Shown: positions 1-10,916, counted from the first letter of the stretch. The stretch is 16,031 nt of DNA from Antrodiella citrinella (GCA_004802725.1 SGPM01000480.1:1-16031), one strand, 5' to 3'. A program made the numbers and translations. The notes: generated by a model not told the origin, from the letters alone.

Positions 1-3000
1 CTGACAACACTCGGATTCCTTTCCCTACCGATTCGCAACTTTCTTTGCCCACAGCGGGTCTCACTCTCGGTGGGTGCTCTCACGCACACGCTTCCTTTGG
101 CCCCTCATGTCCGAGCTGACCTATCTCCAGATATGTCTCTACTCGTCCCCGCTGTTCAAGACAGCGTGAAAGAAACTATTCAGGCAAAGATGGACGACCT
201 CACGGTCTGTCTTAACCGTAGTGTTCGCTCACACGTGGTGGAGACCATGGCAGACGCGGCTGCGATGTATTGGCCTACACCTCCACCCTCCACTCACGAT
301 GACAGGCTGGTTGCAGTATCCTCCATTGATGTCCACCCCTCTCGCCGTAAAGCCCTGCGTAACTTCTTGAATGATCACCGTGCTGTGTTCACCCATCCCA
401 TGCAGGGTGTTCTCGTCGAGCACATTGTTCGTGGCAAGGAGAACATTCTCGCTGTTATGGCGACTGGTTCTGGCAAAACCACTACCATCATGATGATTGC
501 CAAAATGTACGCGCCTCAACAGACTCTCGTCGTCATCCTTCCACTGTTGTCCCTTCACGCCGACATGCACGCTCGCGCTCTCCAATGTGGTCTTGTTGTC
601 AGCCAGTTTGACGCTTTCAAGCCTTTCCATCGCGATGCCAACATCGTCACTGTTGCCGTCGAGTCCTTGGAATCGAAGGCGCTACACAAGTAAGCATGAA
701 TTTTTTCTCGCCCCCCTTCGCACTGCATTTTTGCCATTCGAACACTCAGCTGCTTCTCTTTGACCCATCCCCTTCCCTCACTCTGTTGCTGATTTTTTCC
801 TCATCCAGGTATCTCAGAGAAAAGGCATCCGCAGGCACTCTTTATCGCATCGTCTTTGACGAGATTCACAAGGTGCTCACGGACGGTTCCTATCGCTCCG
901 CGTTCATGAGCACCATGCAACTCAATCTCTTCATGGTCCCGATCATCGGGCTCACGGCAACCCTTCCCACCACGCTTGTTCCTGCCCTTTCTGCTGACAC
1001 ACACATCGTTTGGAACGTCTTGCGGATGTCCTCCAATCGTAAAGAACTCCAATATTCCATCAACCGTTCTCCTGACCCCACCCAGTCTCTCGTGGATCAT
1101 GTGAATGCAGTGCTCCCCACTTACGGGCGCAAAGACCGTGGACTGATCTATTGCAGATCTCGTGTGGAGGCTGATCGCCTGGCTGCAGCCCTTGGTGTGA
1201 GCGCCTACCATGCGCAGACGGACGAGCAGCCCATAGCCGACTTCATCGCTGGCAAATACCTCATCATGCCTTGCACCACTGCGTTGGGCGTCGGCTTCGA
1301 TTACGCCCACGTTAGGGATGTCCTACACCTCCAGTTGCCGTACACTCTATTGGACAAGTACCAGCAGGACGGACGTGGTGGACGCGATGGCTCACCTTGT
1401 CGAGCTGTTACCTTTATCCAAACGCACTCACATGCATCACGGCACGAAACTGAACACGACCTTGGCGAGTCTGCACTGCACGATTGGATCGAATGCGACG
1501 ACCAGTGCTTGCGTATCATCCCCTCTCGCTTCATGGACGGGGTCCCAATTACGTGCTCACTTATGGACAATGCTGAGATGTGCGCGTCCTGCGTAAACCA
1601 GGCGGGTCTATCGCCTCCGGATCAACCCAGACGGCTCACGACCGTGCCCGCGCTCACCGTAAACCGAGCCCGTACCTCTGGCGTCCCTGCTCCACCTACC
1701 CTCACCAAATCAGCTCCTGGTCAGGCACCTTCGTCAGGACATCCTCGTCTGCACGTCCTTGCCCCCCCAAAGTCATTTCAGTTCAAGCAATTGTCTGTTT
1801 CATCGTCCGCCTCCTCTCCTCTCGATGTTTCGCAGGTCCTTGCCCCCCCAAAGTCATTTCAGTTCAAGCAATTGTCTGTTCCCTCGTCCGTATCCTCATC
1901 TGTTTCATCGTCTACGTCTCCGTTGCCTTCCGAATGCTCTTCCGCGCCACACCCAGTGTTCACTCGCCCGTCACAGGCCCTCTTTAAACCAAGCAAGCTC
2001 CCTCTCAAAATGCCCCTCATCATCCAACCTCACTTAACATCCCATCCGCAGTCAACGTGTGTCACCGATCGCTCACTCCCTCCAGCCAACACGTCCTCGG
2101 CACCGTTGAAGCGTATGCCTGAAGACTGGTCGTCAGATTTGCCGTTCAGACCAGCCAAATTGCAACGTGTCTCTCAGGATGCGGGACGAACGGCACCTAC
2201 AGATGTAGAAGAACTCTTCAGTGGCAAGCGGATGAATGGCCCTGTTTATCCTTTTTCCGACAGTGCTCTGTCTTCAGATAGCATCACCTCGTTGAACGAC
2301 GACGACAGCTCGCGCCATCGTATCATGTCAGACCTATCCAGCAACGGAACGTACGTGTTTTTCTTGTGCTTTTTGGACGCAATTTCAACACGCTTACGGT
2401 AGTCATAGTCACGAACCACTTCACCCTTCCATCGACAACGCAGTTGTGACCCATCCGACTCAGACGCTTGCAACCAACACCGAGCACATGATTGTTTCCC
2501 AGATGCCAAACCCCGCCTCCCCACATCCTTTACCAACTTTCAACGTTGCATACGGGCGTCGATCACTGATTAGACTAGAAGAAGAGCAGAAAATGAAATG
2601 GAGGCAACATATTGTCCTACCGTTGGCCCTCATGCTTGACCGACTACATCGGTTCTGTATCCCGTGCTTCTATGCAGGACACGGGTATCAGCATTCGATG
2701 GATATTTGCTGGAACGTTGACCCTATGTCGCACGATTGTCAGCGATATACAGTCTTCCGGGAGCAGATTTGTCTGCTAGGCACAGGGTATTGTTACGGCT
2801 GCTGCTCTCCGACAACGGTATGTCGCATTTGCGCGGACTTGTCATAACGCGTGTATTGATTATCCTGTTTGCAGGCGTGGAGTTTACATGGTGACGCGGT
2901 CGGCAGTGACTGTCCCAACGTCGGTTTGCTCACTCGAGTGGCGTGGTGGTACTTCTCTCTTAAGTGCAATGAGCACCATGGTCTTGTTCCTGCGTCGTCC

Positions 3001-3213
3001 ATCGAGAACGAGTCTTCGTTTGCCCGATGGCTGACTATGCGACCGACAGACGATGTGGACTATGGGCTCCAGCATTCGTCTATGATCTTGAACCTATACA
3101 AGCTAACGATCGCATTCTGGGCGGTGATTGAAAAGGAGCCGCGGCAGCGGGCCGGGCAAGGTAACGAGAGGGCCAAGGAGGGTAACAACAGGGGAGAGGC
3201 AGGGTTAGGTTAA
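1..3213 (+). CDS. RecQ-like superfamily 2 DNA helicase, 5'-partial
   Basis: Likely exons are (1 or 55)-689, 809-2350, 2403-2817 and 2875-3213. The introns are 119, 52 and 57 nt with GT-AG ends, and frames join without a stop; from 55 the model gives 976 codons. Seen: Walker A ATGSGKTT (460-483), DEIH box (858-869), GLTATLP motif III, motif IV GLIYCRSR, and motif VI QQDGRGGRDG (1362-1391). This order and the GRGGRDG arginine-finger motif fit an ATP-dependent 3'-5' RecQ-type helicase acting on DNA. After the core comes a Ser/Pro/Thr-rich linker (about 1560-2570). A C-terminal region follows with paired Cys/His (FCIPC, H..C, GYCYGCC), probably zinc binding, and an aromatic tail (VAWWYF, FARWL). 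The reading frame is open to the left edge, and TTTGCCCACAG at 44-54 looks like an intron end, so the true start lies upstream. Related Agaricomycete helicases are often multi-copy and subtelomeric. Helicase assignment is firm; the biological role is unknown. Confidence 0.88.
1755..1880 (+). repeat. 81-bp-period repeat in the helicase linker
   Basis: A 45-nt stretch is identical at 1755-1799 and 1836-1880, an offset of 81 nt or 27 codons. Both copies encode LAPPKSFQFKQLSV in the disordered Ser/Pro-rich linker. Perfect identity at third codon positions points to a recent in-frame duplication or to gene conversion. Confidence 0.9.
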
Positions 3214-3876
3214 AGCAGTCACCAAGTATTTCTTGTGCTCGTAGTTTATGGTGCTTACTGTTCTAATTGGTCCAACGCAGTTTGCATGTCCCTTTTGTCC
3301 ATACATACTGAATTTCATGAATCTCTGTTGACAACTGTTACAGTCTTTGAGCTCAACGCCATCTGAGAACATCAAGCAAGGTAATTTGCATGCTCTCACG
3401 GAGGTATATTGCGAGCGCCGTGGGTGAAACTGCACAGGCCTCCTGTTCGTTTTTCGCATTAGCAGTTGTTGGCTTAGGGTTCGGACTCGTGTTGACTTGT
3501 TGTTGGGGAAGGCTTGGTATAGATGTTGTCGTCGCGTTTGGCCTAGGCGTTGAGTTGAAGCTCTAGGTGTGGCTCAGCAGTTAGGTCGGGCGCAAGGACT
3601 GTTGGAAAAAGCGCCTGAAAATGCCTCCGGCGATCGAACATGCCTGATCGATCTTGACTCTGTTGCATAGATAGAATGGTGAGTTGTGGGTGGAGGTTAC
3701 GTACATATCAGCAGCCAGTAATCACTGTACTGTTGAGTTACAATTGGGAGTGCACACACGTGACCAGCCTCATCATCGCGGTATGGGCGCCAACACGTCT
3801 GCACCTTCAAACGCAGACACACGGACATTGTCGAACTTGTTTTCCAACGCTTCTCCTCCATTCGCAATCACCCGCC
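3214..3876. other. Intergenic region between helicase and JmjC-like genes
   Basis: I see no convincing coding sequence in these 663 bases. Open frames here are short on both strands and lack recognisable motifs. The region should contain the helicase 3' end and the JmjC-like gene promoter. Some splice-like signals occur (for example CCAACGCAG near 3280), so a transcribed 3' extension of the helicase gene cannot be excluded. Confidence 0.5.
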
Positions 3877-6800
3877 ATGCGATCCAACAGCGGCCAGTCC
3901 ACTTCTAAGCCTCGTCGACCTCCTTTGGACCTCAACACACTGTGAGTAAGACCAGACTGATGCGGGTCCCTATTCGCTCATGTACGGTCGCAGATCTCCG
4001 GAGGCAGCCCAAAAGGAAGAGGAGAAGCGTGTAAAGAATCGAGCTAGACTAAAAGCCCACAGGAAAGTCATAATGCTATCCTTCATTGCTATTCTCGCTC
4101 ATGCTGCCGCTCGTTACAGGGCCAAAAAGCGTACGCTTGCCACCCAAGGTTTTGGGACAGAAGGCCTCGTGCCTCATTCTGTGCGCGGTATACCACCAGC
4201 CAACGTGGAGGCAGGTATGGTTTCACACTCAGTCGGCATGTTTCCGTGAGCGCCATATTCGAAAATGTTCCTCTCAAGGCCAACTAATGAGCCTATGTCC
4301 TCAGGGAACGTGTCGCCGCATGGTCTGGTCAAACAGGACCTGAGTGAGTTTGTCCACTTCTCTTTTCGTCACTANTGCTCATGTCTTCTGCACTGTTCAG
4401 GGAAGGACGTCCCAGTAAGAGGTTTCGAGGAGAAGACGGACAAGAACTCGCTGAACGGTCTAACGACTGGCTCGAGTCGAAAGGGGCTCAGGTATCTGCA
4501 CCCCAGTACGGCTCTTCACAAATCAAGTTTGTACCGTACCAGCCTGTGAAGAAGAGGTTCATTCCTTTCCCGGAAATGCAGCCAAGCCCCTTCTCGACCA
4601 GCGCCCTCCGCCCTGCCGCCGTGGACCAAACCCACNCATTCTCAGGCTCCTCGCGCACCCCCATGGCCCAGGAATTCAATCAGTTCGGAGAATCCTCACT
4701 TCAGGCAGTAAATAGGTTCATTTCGTTCCAGCCAGCGCAATCAAGCCCTTTCTCAACCAGCACTATTGCCAATTTTGCCATGGACCAAACGCACCCGACC
4801 CCCGACTCCTCGCGCAGCCCCATGTCCAACAACGATGTCAACCATATCGGCGAATCCTTGCGTCAATTCAGGCAGTCTTCACGTCAGGCAACAAACATCC
4901 AGGCCATGTCTTGCTCAGACGACGACATTCCTCCAACACCTCTTCAACGCCCCCCATCCGCTGCTGCTCTGCATGTGCGAGCCGGCGCTCGTTCTCTTTC
5001 GCTGCCACTGTCGCCGCCGTCACCGCCATCGCCTCCACATTTGGCTTCGCTCACTCCACAGCACGCACTTGCTGCCCTTCCTGATCTCGGCCATGCTGAC
5101 TCGTCCCAACAGCTTCCTCACACTCAACAGGATGACTCCCTGGAGGCAGTTTTCACCCCGCTGCCGGCACTTGCTGCCGCTTCTGAGACGAGAGGTACAC
5201 AAACCACCCACATTTCTCGCACTGTTGGCGTGCAGGTCGATTCCCCACCGCAGGCGCCTGTATGTATACATTTGGATCCCCATACTCGCGTAGAGATGGC
5301 CATTCAAGTCGGAGAGCCTTCGTCCAAGCCGACGGAACCAGACCAACATGCTCTCTCTGGAGGTGAGCGGTCTGTCTTATGCCTCTGCTCCCCTACACTT
5401 GTGTTCAAAAGTCAGAGCCTTCGCACTAATGCAAGATATCCACACAGGTTCTATTTCATCTGTCGAACACCTTGACCTCACCGTCTGGGAAGGCCGGCCA
5501 CTCGCTCCCGATATCCCGACCATTCAATGGCCCTCTGGCCCCAAGACCGGTCTACCATTTTATCTAGGACCCAACGGTAAAAACGTCCACGCTCACGTCA
5601 GTACTTCATACCATGCCACTCATGTTTCACTCAGGCTGCTCACACACTCACACAGGACCTCGCGTACATTCGAAAACTTGTTCAGGACGTCCGTCCCGCA
5701 GACGAGTGCTCGTGGGTGCTGCGTATCCAGTACAATCCGGCACAATCTGATCTCAATCTGGCCGCTCAAATCAACGAGTCCCTTGGCAAAGGACAACCTG
5801 TCCACATCACTGGGTACCCCATGTTGCCACGTCCGGAGGACATCAGCATGACCGCGGAGAGCATCTACAACCACTTCGGTTTTCACCCCAGTCGCATTCT
5901 TACGACGCTAGGTCAGTTCTTTCCCACTCTCACTCAACAACCATTCTTTGACTCAATTCTCAATACAGACGCAGAGGCACGAACACGCGACTCTCGTCGA
6001 ACGCATTCACGTGAGAACTACCACTTTCAAATGAGCATACAAGAGTTCTGCGATCACGTTCAAGACGTTAGCATAATTCGCACTATCTTGGATGCCCCGT
6101 CTGCCGATGGGGCGACACCTCCTTTCCTCAAGTCAGTACGCATATGTTGTAGGGACATCAACGTGCATCACTCACCCTCTCATGTTCACAGACATATCGA
6201 CCATGGCTTTCCCGGGTATTATCACAGCACATCCAAAGACGAGTACCGCACTTCCATCCCATTCGATGTCCACCAATCTCGTGCGTGGACGCTATTTCAT
6301 CACGGCTGTTTCTTCACGTATCCCCATTATGACTCAGAGGCGTTCAACACCCTCATTCATCTCAAGACGGGGTTCAAGTGTTGGGTCTTCTTCCGGCCAG
6401 GTGGACTTGCAGATTGCGAAAGCAGAAACCAGTTCAAAGCTCGCATGAGCGCGGTCAACCGAGGCACAGACTACGTTGATGGGCTCGAACGATATGTTGT
6501 GTACTTAAGAGAGGGTGACATACTGTAAGTATACACTCGCTCTCGGGTTACGGCATTTTGGCGTCCCTTCTGACGCGTCTCTTTCGCAGCATTCAGCCGC
6601 CTGGTCAAGTACACGAAGTGTATACCCCAGTGCCCACCATCAGCACTGGCGCGCACTTTTACTCCTACGACTCCATGCACATGACGGAACTGGTCAAGAT
6701 GTTTGACAAAGCCACTAAATCGCGTGGCACAAACCACCATCACGACTCGGCGCTATTGACATTGCAGGGGATGGTCAATGCGATGAAAGGTCACCCGCGG

Positions 6801-7376
6801 CAGGGTAAGTCTTCTCATCCGCCGCTTCTCAGCTGCACAACTCATGATTCACCGTCTCTAGACTTTTCGAAAAAGGGTATGTCTGCACTCTGTCGGATGG
6901 TCACAAATCCCGACGACTACTTCCTCACTCCGTTCGACAACCCCGACCTCTACCGCAAGCGAGTCAAAGAACGCAACGGATTGTCGGAAAAAAAAGTCAT
7001 GACCCTCATTCCGGAAATGGATGACGCCCTCAGAGCGGTCAAGAACGCATATGCGCTGATCAAAGCCCTTGGCTTGCAAACACCGAAGCATCTCACCATC
7101 ACCAACAGTAAAAAGGTGCGCGTCAGTAATACTCCAGCGCCACACGCCGCCAGCGACCAATCGTCTCCCGTCGGTGACGATAGTCCAAACGACGGGGGCA
7201 AGGGCAAGGGTGTCCTGCGCAACAGGGATCACCTCAGAAGCCAGGCGACAGAACAGGCCAAGTCGCCCGTCAATAACGCCAGTGCAACGGAGGAGGACTA
7301 CGACGATTACATTTTCGTCGATGGCTACTTCAACGCTGGACCAACTGTCAACATCTCCGGTGTCACTCTCCAGTAG
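3877..7376 (+). CDS. JmjC-like Fe(II)/2-oxoglutarate dioxygenase domain protein
   Basis: Ten exons fit: 3877-3941, 3994-4245, 4305-4343, 4401-5362, 5448-5596, 5656-5911, 5969-6131, 6192-6524, 6590-6804 and 6862-7376. All phases match, giving about 982 residues. An alternative acceptor at 5634 adds seven residues. The start at 3877 sits in a good context (CGCCATGC). The N-terminus is basic and lysine-rich (EEEKRVKNRARLKAHRK), suggesting nucleic-acid binding or nuclear location. A long Ser/Pro/Gln-rich disordered region with a duplicated 53-residue unit follows. The C-terminal half holds a cupin-like JmjC domain: HYD at 6325-6333 (about H674/D676), then KTGFKCWVFF, then PPGQVHEVYTP with the third metal ligand H748 (6612-6614), then a GAHFYSYDS strand. 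The HxD...H triad is intact, so the enzyme may be active. Known JmjC enzymes hydroxylate or demethylate proteins, including histones; this substrate is unknown. The C-terminal tail is acidic with a YDDYIFVDGY segment. Two N bases fall in the gene. Confidence 0.85.
4375..4375. other. Undetermined base in the third intron of the JmjC-like gene
   Basis: The N lies in CACTANTGC, inside the intron 4344-4400 and at a plausible branch-point motif. It does not affect coding. A second undetermined base at 4636 lies in exon 4 and leaves one residue unknown, without a frame change. Confidence 0.95.
4555..4872 (+). repeat. Tandem 53-codon duplication in the JmjC-like gene
   Basis: Two diverged units, 4555-4713 and 4714-4872, have a period of 159 nt. 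Shared landmarks at the same offset are RFI.F, SPFSTS, DQTH and SSR.PM; GES occurs one residue earlier in the second unit. Divergence is clear, so the duplication is old compared with the one in the helicase linker. Confidence 0.85.
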
Positions 7377-8045
7377 ACACTATTTCTTGTTGTGGCACGA
7401 TTCCCTCCTACTCTTGCGCCTGAACCCTAAGCATTGGCCTTCTCGCTCCATAGCCCATCTGTTCTTCCCCTCTCCAAGTCTTATTCCTTTGCTTCCCCAC
7501 TCGTATTATCACTGCTCGTCTCATTGCATCACTGTTCCTATTGCATCGTCCGCTTCCATTCTTCACCATGCTGTCCGCTGTCCTCGCCTCCCGTGCATTT
7601 TCTGTCACTTGCTACCCACTTTGCATCCTGACTCTCCAGACGTTTTTGCTTCCTATTTTCCTTTTTCACTTGTTCCATCTTCCTCATGCTGCTCCTTGAA
7701 CTCTTCCATGGACGGCCCTCTTCTCTGCCCCACGGGGTTGGACATTGTCTCTCTGCCAGTTGTCCTTCGTTCGTATAACTTTAAGTATTGCAACTGTATT
7801 CCTCACGATGCATTATTCCATCTGTCAGTTCGGACTGTCTCATCATCGCTGTTACTAGCATACCCTATCTCATACATACTCCAATCCCTCATTCACATTC
7901 TTCACTTTATTCCAAGTTTGTGGTCCCCTTGTCCTGGTCTGTATGTTTCAAATTTCATGTTGCATCTCATCTCCTGCTGCTAATTGTCATCATCACATTT
8001 CGCTGTGCTTCGCAAAGCATGAGAACATTAATGTTGCCGACACCG
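7377..8045. other. Pyrimidine-rich 3' flank of the JmjC-like gene
   Basis: The plus strand from about 7380 to 7720 is strongly C/T-rich, with few purines. Long open frames here arise from the low stop-codon content of such sequence and have no recognisable motifs. I interpret it as 3' UTR and intergenic DNA between two convergent genes. Confidence 0.5.
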
Positions 8046-8234
8046 AAACCTAATTCCCCATTTGGATAGTGTTCGTGCGACGCCCTGTAATGCGTTCAAA
8101 CCTAATTCCCCATTCGGACAGTGTTCGCGCGATGCCCTGTAATGTGTTCAAGCTTAATTCCCCATTTGGATAGTGTTCGCGTGACGCCCTGTAATGCGTT
8201 CAAACCTAATTCCCCATTCGGACAGTGTTCGCGT
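8046..8234. repeat. 52-bp tandem repeat array with alternating variants
   Basis: Four units start at 8046, 8098, 8150 and 8202, each exactly 52 bp apart; the last is cut short at about 33 bp. Each begins near AAACCTAATTCCCCATT. Units 1 and 3 read TTTGGATAG where units 2 and 4 read TTCGGACAG, so the effective higher-order period is 104 bp. The array lies between the convergent stop codons at 7376 and 8387. Confidence 0.93.
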
Positions 8235-8386
8235 ACACCCATTTTCTTCCTCAGGATGACGTTGCGGTCGGTCGTCTATATGATCCTGTATCCCATTGAC
8301 ATCTTACACCTGCAATCATTGTACATGGTCTCAGGCTCCAAGATATTCACTAATAGTATACTGTTGTTATATGTCTGAGTCGTTTT

Positions 8387-10272
8387 TTATCCGAGGAGCA
8401 CCTTGTAATGGAACACGCCTTCCTGGTCTCTCCCCTCTTCAATGATGTTAGCTCGAATCAAATCGTCGATGATATCCCTGCACAAGCACGGTCGTCAATG
8501 TTCCACTGTATGTGACTGAATTGGTCCGCACCGCTTACCTGATCATCTCTATGGCACGTTTCTTGTTCTTGTCCCAAATCCACGGGCAGTCTTTGTTGGG
8601 AAGATCCGTGGGGCGGAGAATCTCGGTCACGGACCAACCCAATTCCTGTTCAGGACACCAATACTCCTCAAACTCGGAGCCAAACACGCCTTGCAGTTGG
8701 GTCAAAGAACCCATCATTGCAGCTGTGACATACCACTCCTGATGCTCGCGTTGTAGCTGTGAGCCGATGCGGTCCTCACCGCCGTAATACCCGTGGTCCT
8801 GCTGGTACGTCTCAATCGCTGCCTCGATCTCTACCTGAAGCTCCAGATACTGCCTGGTGTCAATGTCATTTGCCATGTAGGTAAACCGGGTGTACTGACT
8901 CTGTTTTCGCAGGACAGGGAATGCATCGTCTCCTCATCCTCGGTGTCGAGTACGCTGTCGAGAGCACCTCCCCCATCCCCACCCGTCTCTTCCATGAACG
9001 CCTCTGCCATCAGTCCCTCCTTTGTATCATTCGCCTCGTTCATCCCCACAAAGGTCGTTGTTGGGGTCAAATATTGTGTTGCGGACATGCGTTCCGCCAC
9101 GTCTTCCGGCAGGTAGATTGCCAGAGCGTCCATCCATAGCGAGGCTCCGCTCCAGACTTGAACCACTGCCACTACATGCAATACGACATCATCCAGGCTT
9201 GAAGAAGACACCACAAGGGGGGAAGGGAGGTTACAGTCAGGTGCTGGGTATCGCAAAGCGCACAAGGAATGCCTCACCAGAGTAGCCTCTCCAGGGCTCC
9301 AAGACATTGTTGGGAGGCGTCATCGACGTGGCACCATACACGTGTGTCGTCGTTCACGTCCGGAGATATCAAGGTGAGGCAGATGACGCCATCACAGACG
9401 GTACGTGAACCCTTCAGTTTGGCGTCCATACAAATCTGATTTGCTCATGAGCCATGCATTCTGCAGGGATTAGGTTAAGAAAGACACTCACTGCAAAATC
9501 CACACGGGGATCTCCAGGCGGAGGATCGGCTGGTACTTTAAACTTGAGCTGTCGCAGTTGAGGCATCATGGTAGCAAGGATGCGGGAGGGCTGTTGCGAT
9601 TTGTCAGTTGTCTCCCTCGGACAATAGTTTCTAGATGCATATAGGTGCATATATGCACCTATATGCGTCGGTAAGACACGCATATACGCCTCTATACGTG
9701 TTGAAAACGCCATGTACACGTTGAAAGTCACTATATCCACGCCGTACGATTGGACTCACCTCTCGCTCTTCCCACTTGTACATGTCGACGTGCCGATAGA
9801 GGTCGATGCTGGTGTCGAAATGTGTGCACCCAAACGAGGGAATAGGTGGATTTTCAGGAGATGTGTCAAGGACAGGATACATCGGACATTTGGCACCCTC
9901 GCTGGGCTTAGCGCAGCATGCGGCCTCGGGGTTGTGATTCGACTGCAACACTGTAAATGGTCGACGAAGGGCCCGGTCCATGTAGAACTCCTCGTGGTTC
10001 AAACCAGGGGATAAAAAGTTTTTATAACACATGAGGGGAATGCAGAACACAGTTGTGGTGGTTGTAGAACAAGATGGGAAGTTTCTGTCAATGTGGGTCC
10101 AACGCACGCAGAGCGGCAGATGTCATCGTCATGAGTCATCAGGTCATCAGGGAAACACGTGCAAGTGAAGTAGTAGAGTAGTCCCCAGCACGCACCGCCG
10201 ACTCGGAAGCCTCTTGCACGACTCAGATACCAGCATGTTGGGCAGTCTGAGTATCGACCGGGCACTTTTCAT
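8387..10272 (-). CDS. Conserved-looking protein of unknown function, seven exons
   Basis: I do not recognise the function. On the minus strand the exons are 10272-10196, 10084-9760, 9590-9492, 9435-9278, 9197-8900, 8849-8539 and 8477-8387. All phases join, for 452 residues. Seen: LNHEEFYMDR and a Cys cluster (AACCAK, KCPMYP) in exon 2, then FGCTHFD and YKWEERE before the second intron. Next come VPADPPPGDPRVDF, a hydrophobic stretch (LDDVVLHVVAVVQVW), an acidic low-complexity segment (about residues 285-315), and a C-terminal part rich in Trp, Glu and Asp ending VFHYKVLLG. There is no signal peptide or obvious catalytic motif. The protein is probably cytosolic or nuclear. The 111-nt first intron and the start at 10272 are the least certain parts; exons 2 to 7 are well supported by frame continuity. 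It lies downstream of, and on the same strand as, the POT1-like gene. Confidence 0.7.
9637..9685. repeat. Palindromic hairpin cluster in intron 2 of the unknown gene
   Basis: Bases 9637-9666 form a perfect 30-bp palindrome (half-site GCATATAGGTGCATA). Its right arm overlaps a second inverted repeat, ATATGCGT at 9661-9668 paired with ACGCATAT at 9678-9685 across a 9-nt loop. Both lie inside the 169-nt intron 9591-9759, the longest intron of that gene, so this may be a small inserted element. Confidence 0.88.
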
Positions 10273-10916
10273 TCTCGTCTTCGGGTTTCGCACCGCCCCT
10301 ATGGATGTTCTTCCTCCTCCACACAGACAGCGTTATCGACCATGTCGGACTGTTTCACTTTGGCTCTTGCTCCGTTTCCGGTTCCATTTCCCCTTCTCCG
10401 TCCCTGTCTCTCTCCATACCGGTACTGCGCCTAGCACTTCGGCGGCGAACCTGTCAGCTGGTTTGCATAGCGTTTGGCATCGCATGGGGGGGTAGCATTT
10501 GGCATCGCTGGGGGGGGGGGGGTGGCGAGGAGTAGCGTTTGGCATTGTGATTGTGTGGGTTGGGGTTAAGATTAGCTGTTAGGTTCCAGGGACTGGTTAA
10601 AGAAGTGGAAGGTTCTGTGTGCTGTCGCGGCACCCATGATTGCTGTATGGTGGCATTGTCTTTGCCCCCCCCCCTCCCCCCGGCGGTTGAGCGTCGCCTT
10701 CTCACGTACATTGCCTGCAACAGTTGTCAACTAGGTGAATACACATATTTTGTTGCTAGACATGGATTGGACGTGTCGCGGGAGGATCACTTCAAATTAC
10801 ATTCAACAAGTGAGAACACAGCGAAGGTTTTGATCCCAGTGGTCGCACTGCGTATAGCTTACAAAGACGTGTCTTGCTAACACACTCTCTCATTGTATTT
10901 GTCGTCATGAAGGCAG
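10273..10916. other. Intergenic region with G/C tracts and short repeats
   Basis: I see no coding sequence. The region holds a 7-base G run (10486-10492), a 13-base G run (10510-10522) and a C-rich tract of 16 C with one T (10665-10681). TAGCRTTTGGCAT recurs at 10468, 10493 and 10533, giving an irregular repeat interleaved with the G runs. It lies between the stop of the POT1-like gene and the start of the unknown gene, so it should hold the latter's promoter. Confidence 0.6.

Noticed and set aside
229..630. Minus-strand frame opposite the helicase ATP-binding exon
   Set aside because: It is a shadow of the helicase exon with no motif of its own.
2446..2847. Separate small gene after the helicase
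   Set aside because: The frame joins the helicase exon through a 52-nt GT-AG intron, and it carries the Cys-rich pairs expected of the helicase C-terminus.
3200..3213. Interstitial telomere repeat (GGGTTAGGTTA)
   Set aside because: It is only about one and a half imperfect units, within chance expectation; similar single motifs occur near 3474 and 10575.
4215..4304. 90-nt intron with donor GTATGG in the JmjC-like gene
   Set aside because: That donor gives the wrong phase for the next exons. The GTGAGC donor at 4246 (59-nt intron) keeps the long downstream frame.
7069..7983. 304-codon plus-strand frame overlapping the JmjC-like gene end
   Set aside because: It runs in another frame over the JmjC-like last exon and then through pyrimidine-rich DNA; composition is Ser/Leu/Pro-rich with no motif.
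8046..8234. CRISPR-like array
   Set aside because: The repeats are directly adjacent with no unique spacers, and the context is eukaryotic.
9631..9740. Coding extension through the palindromic segment
   Set aside because: Both open frames cross the GTGAGT...CAACAG intron; the translated segment is repetitive and matches no coding pattern.
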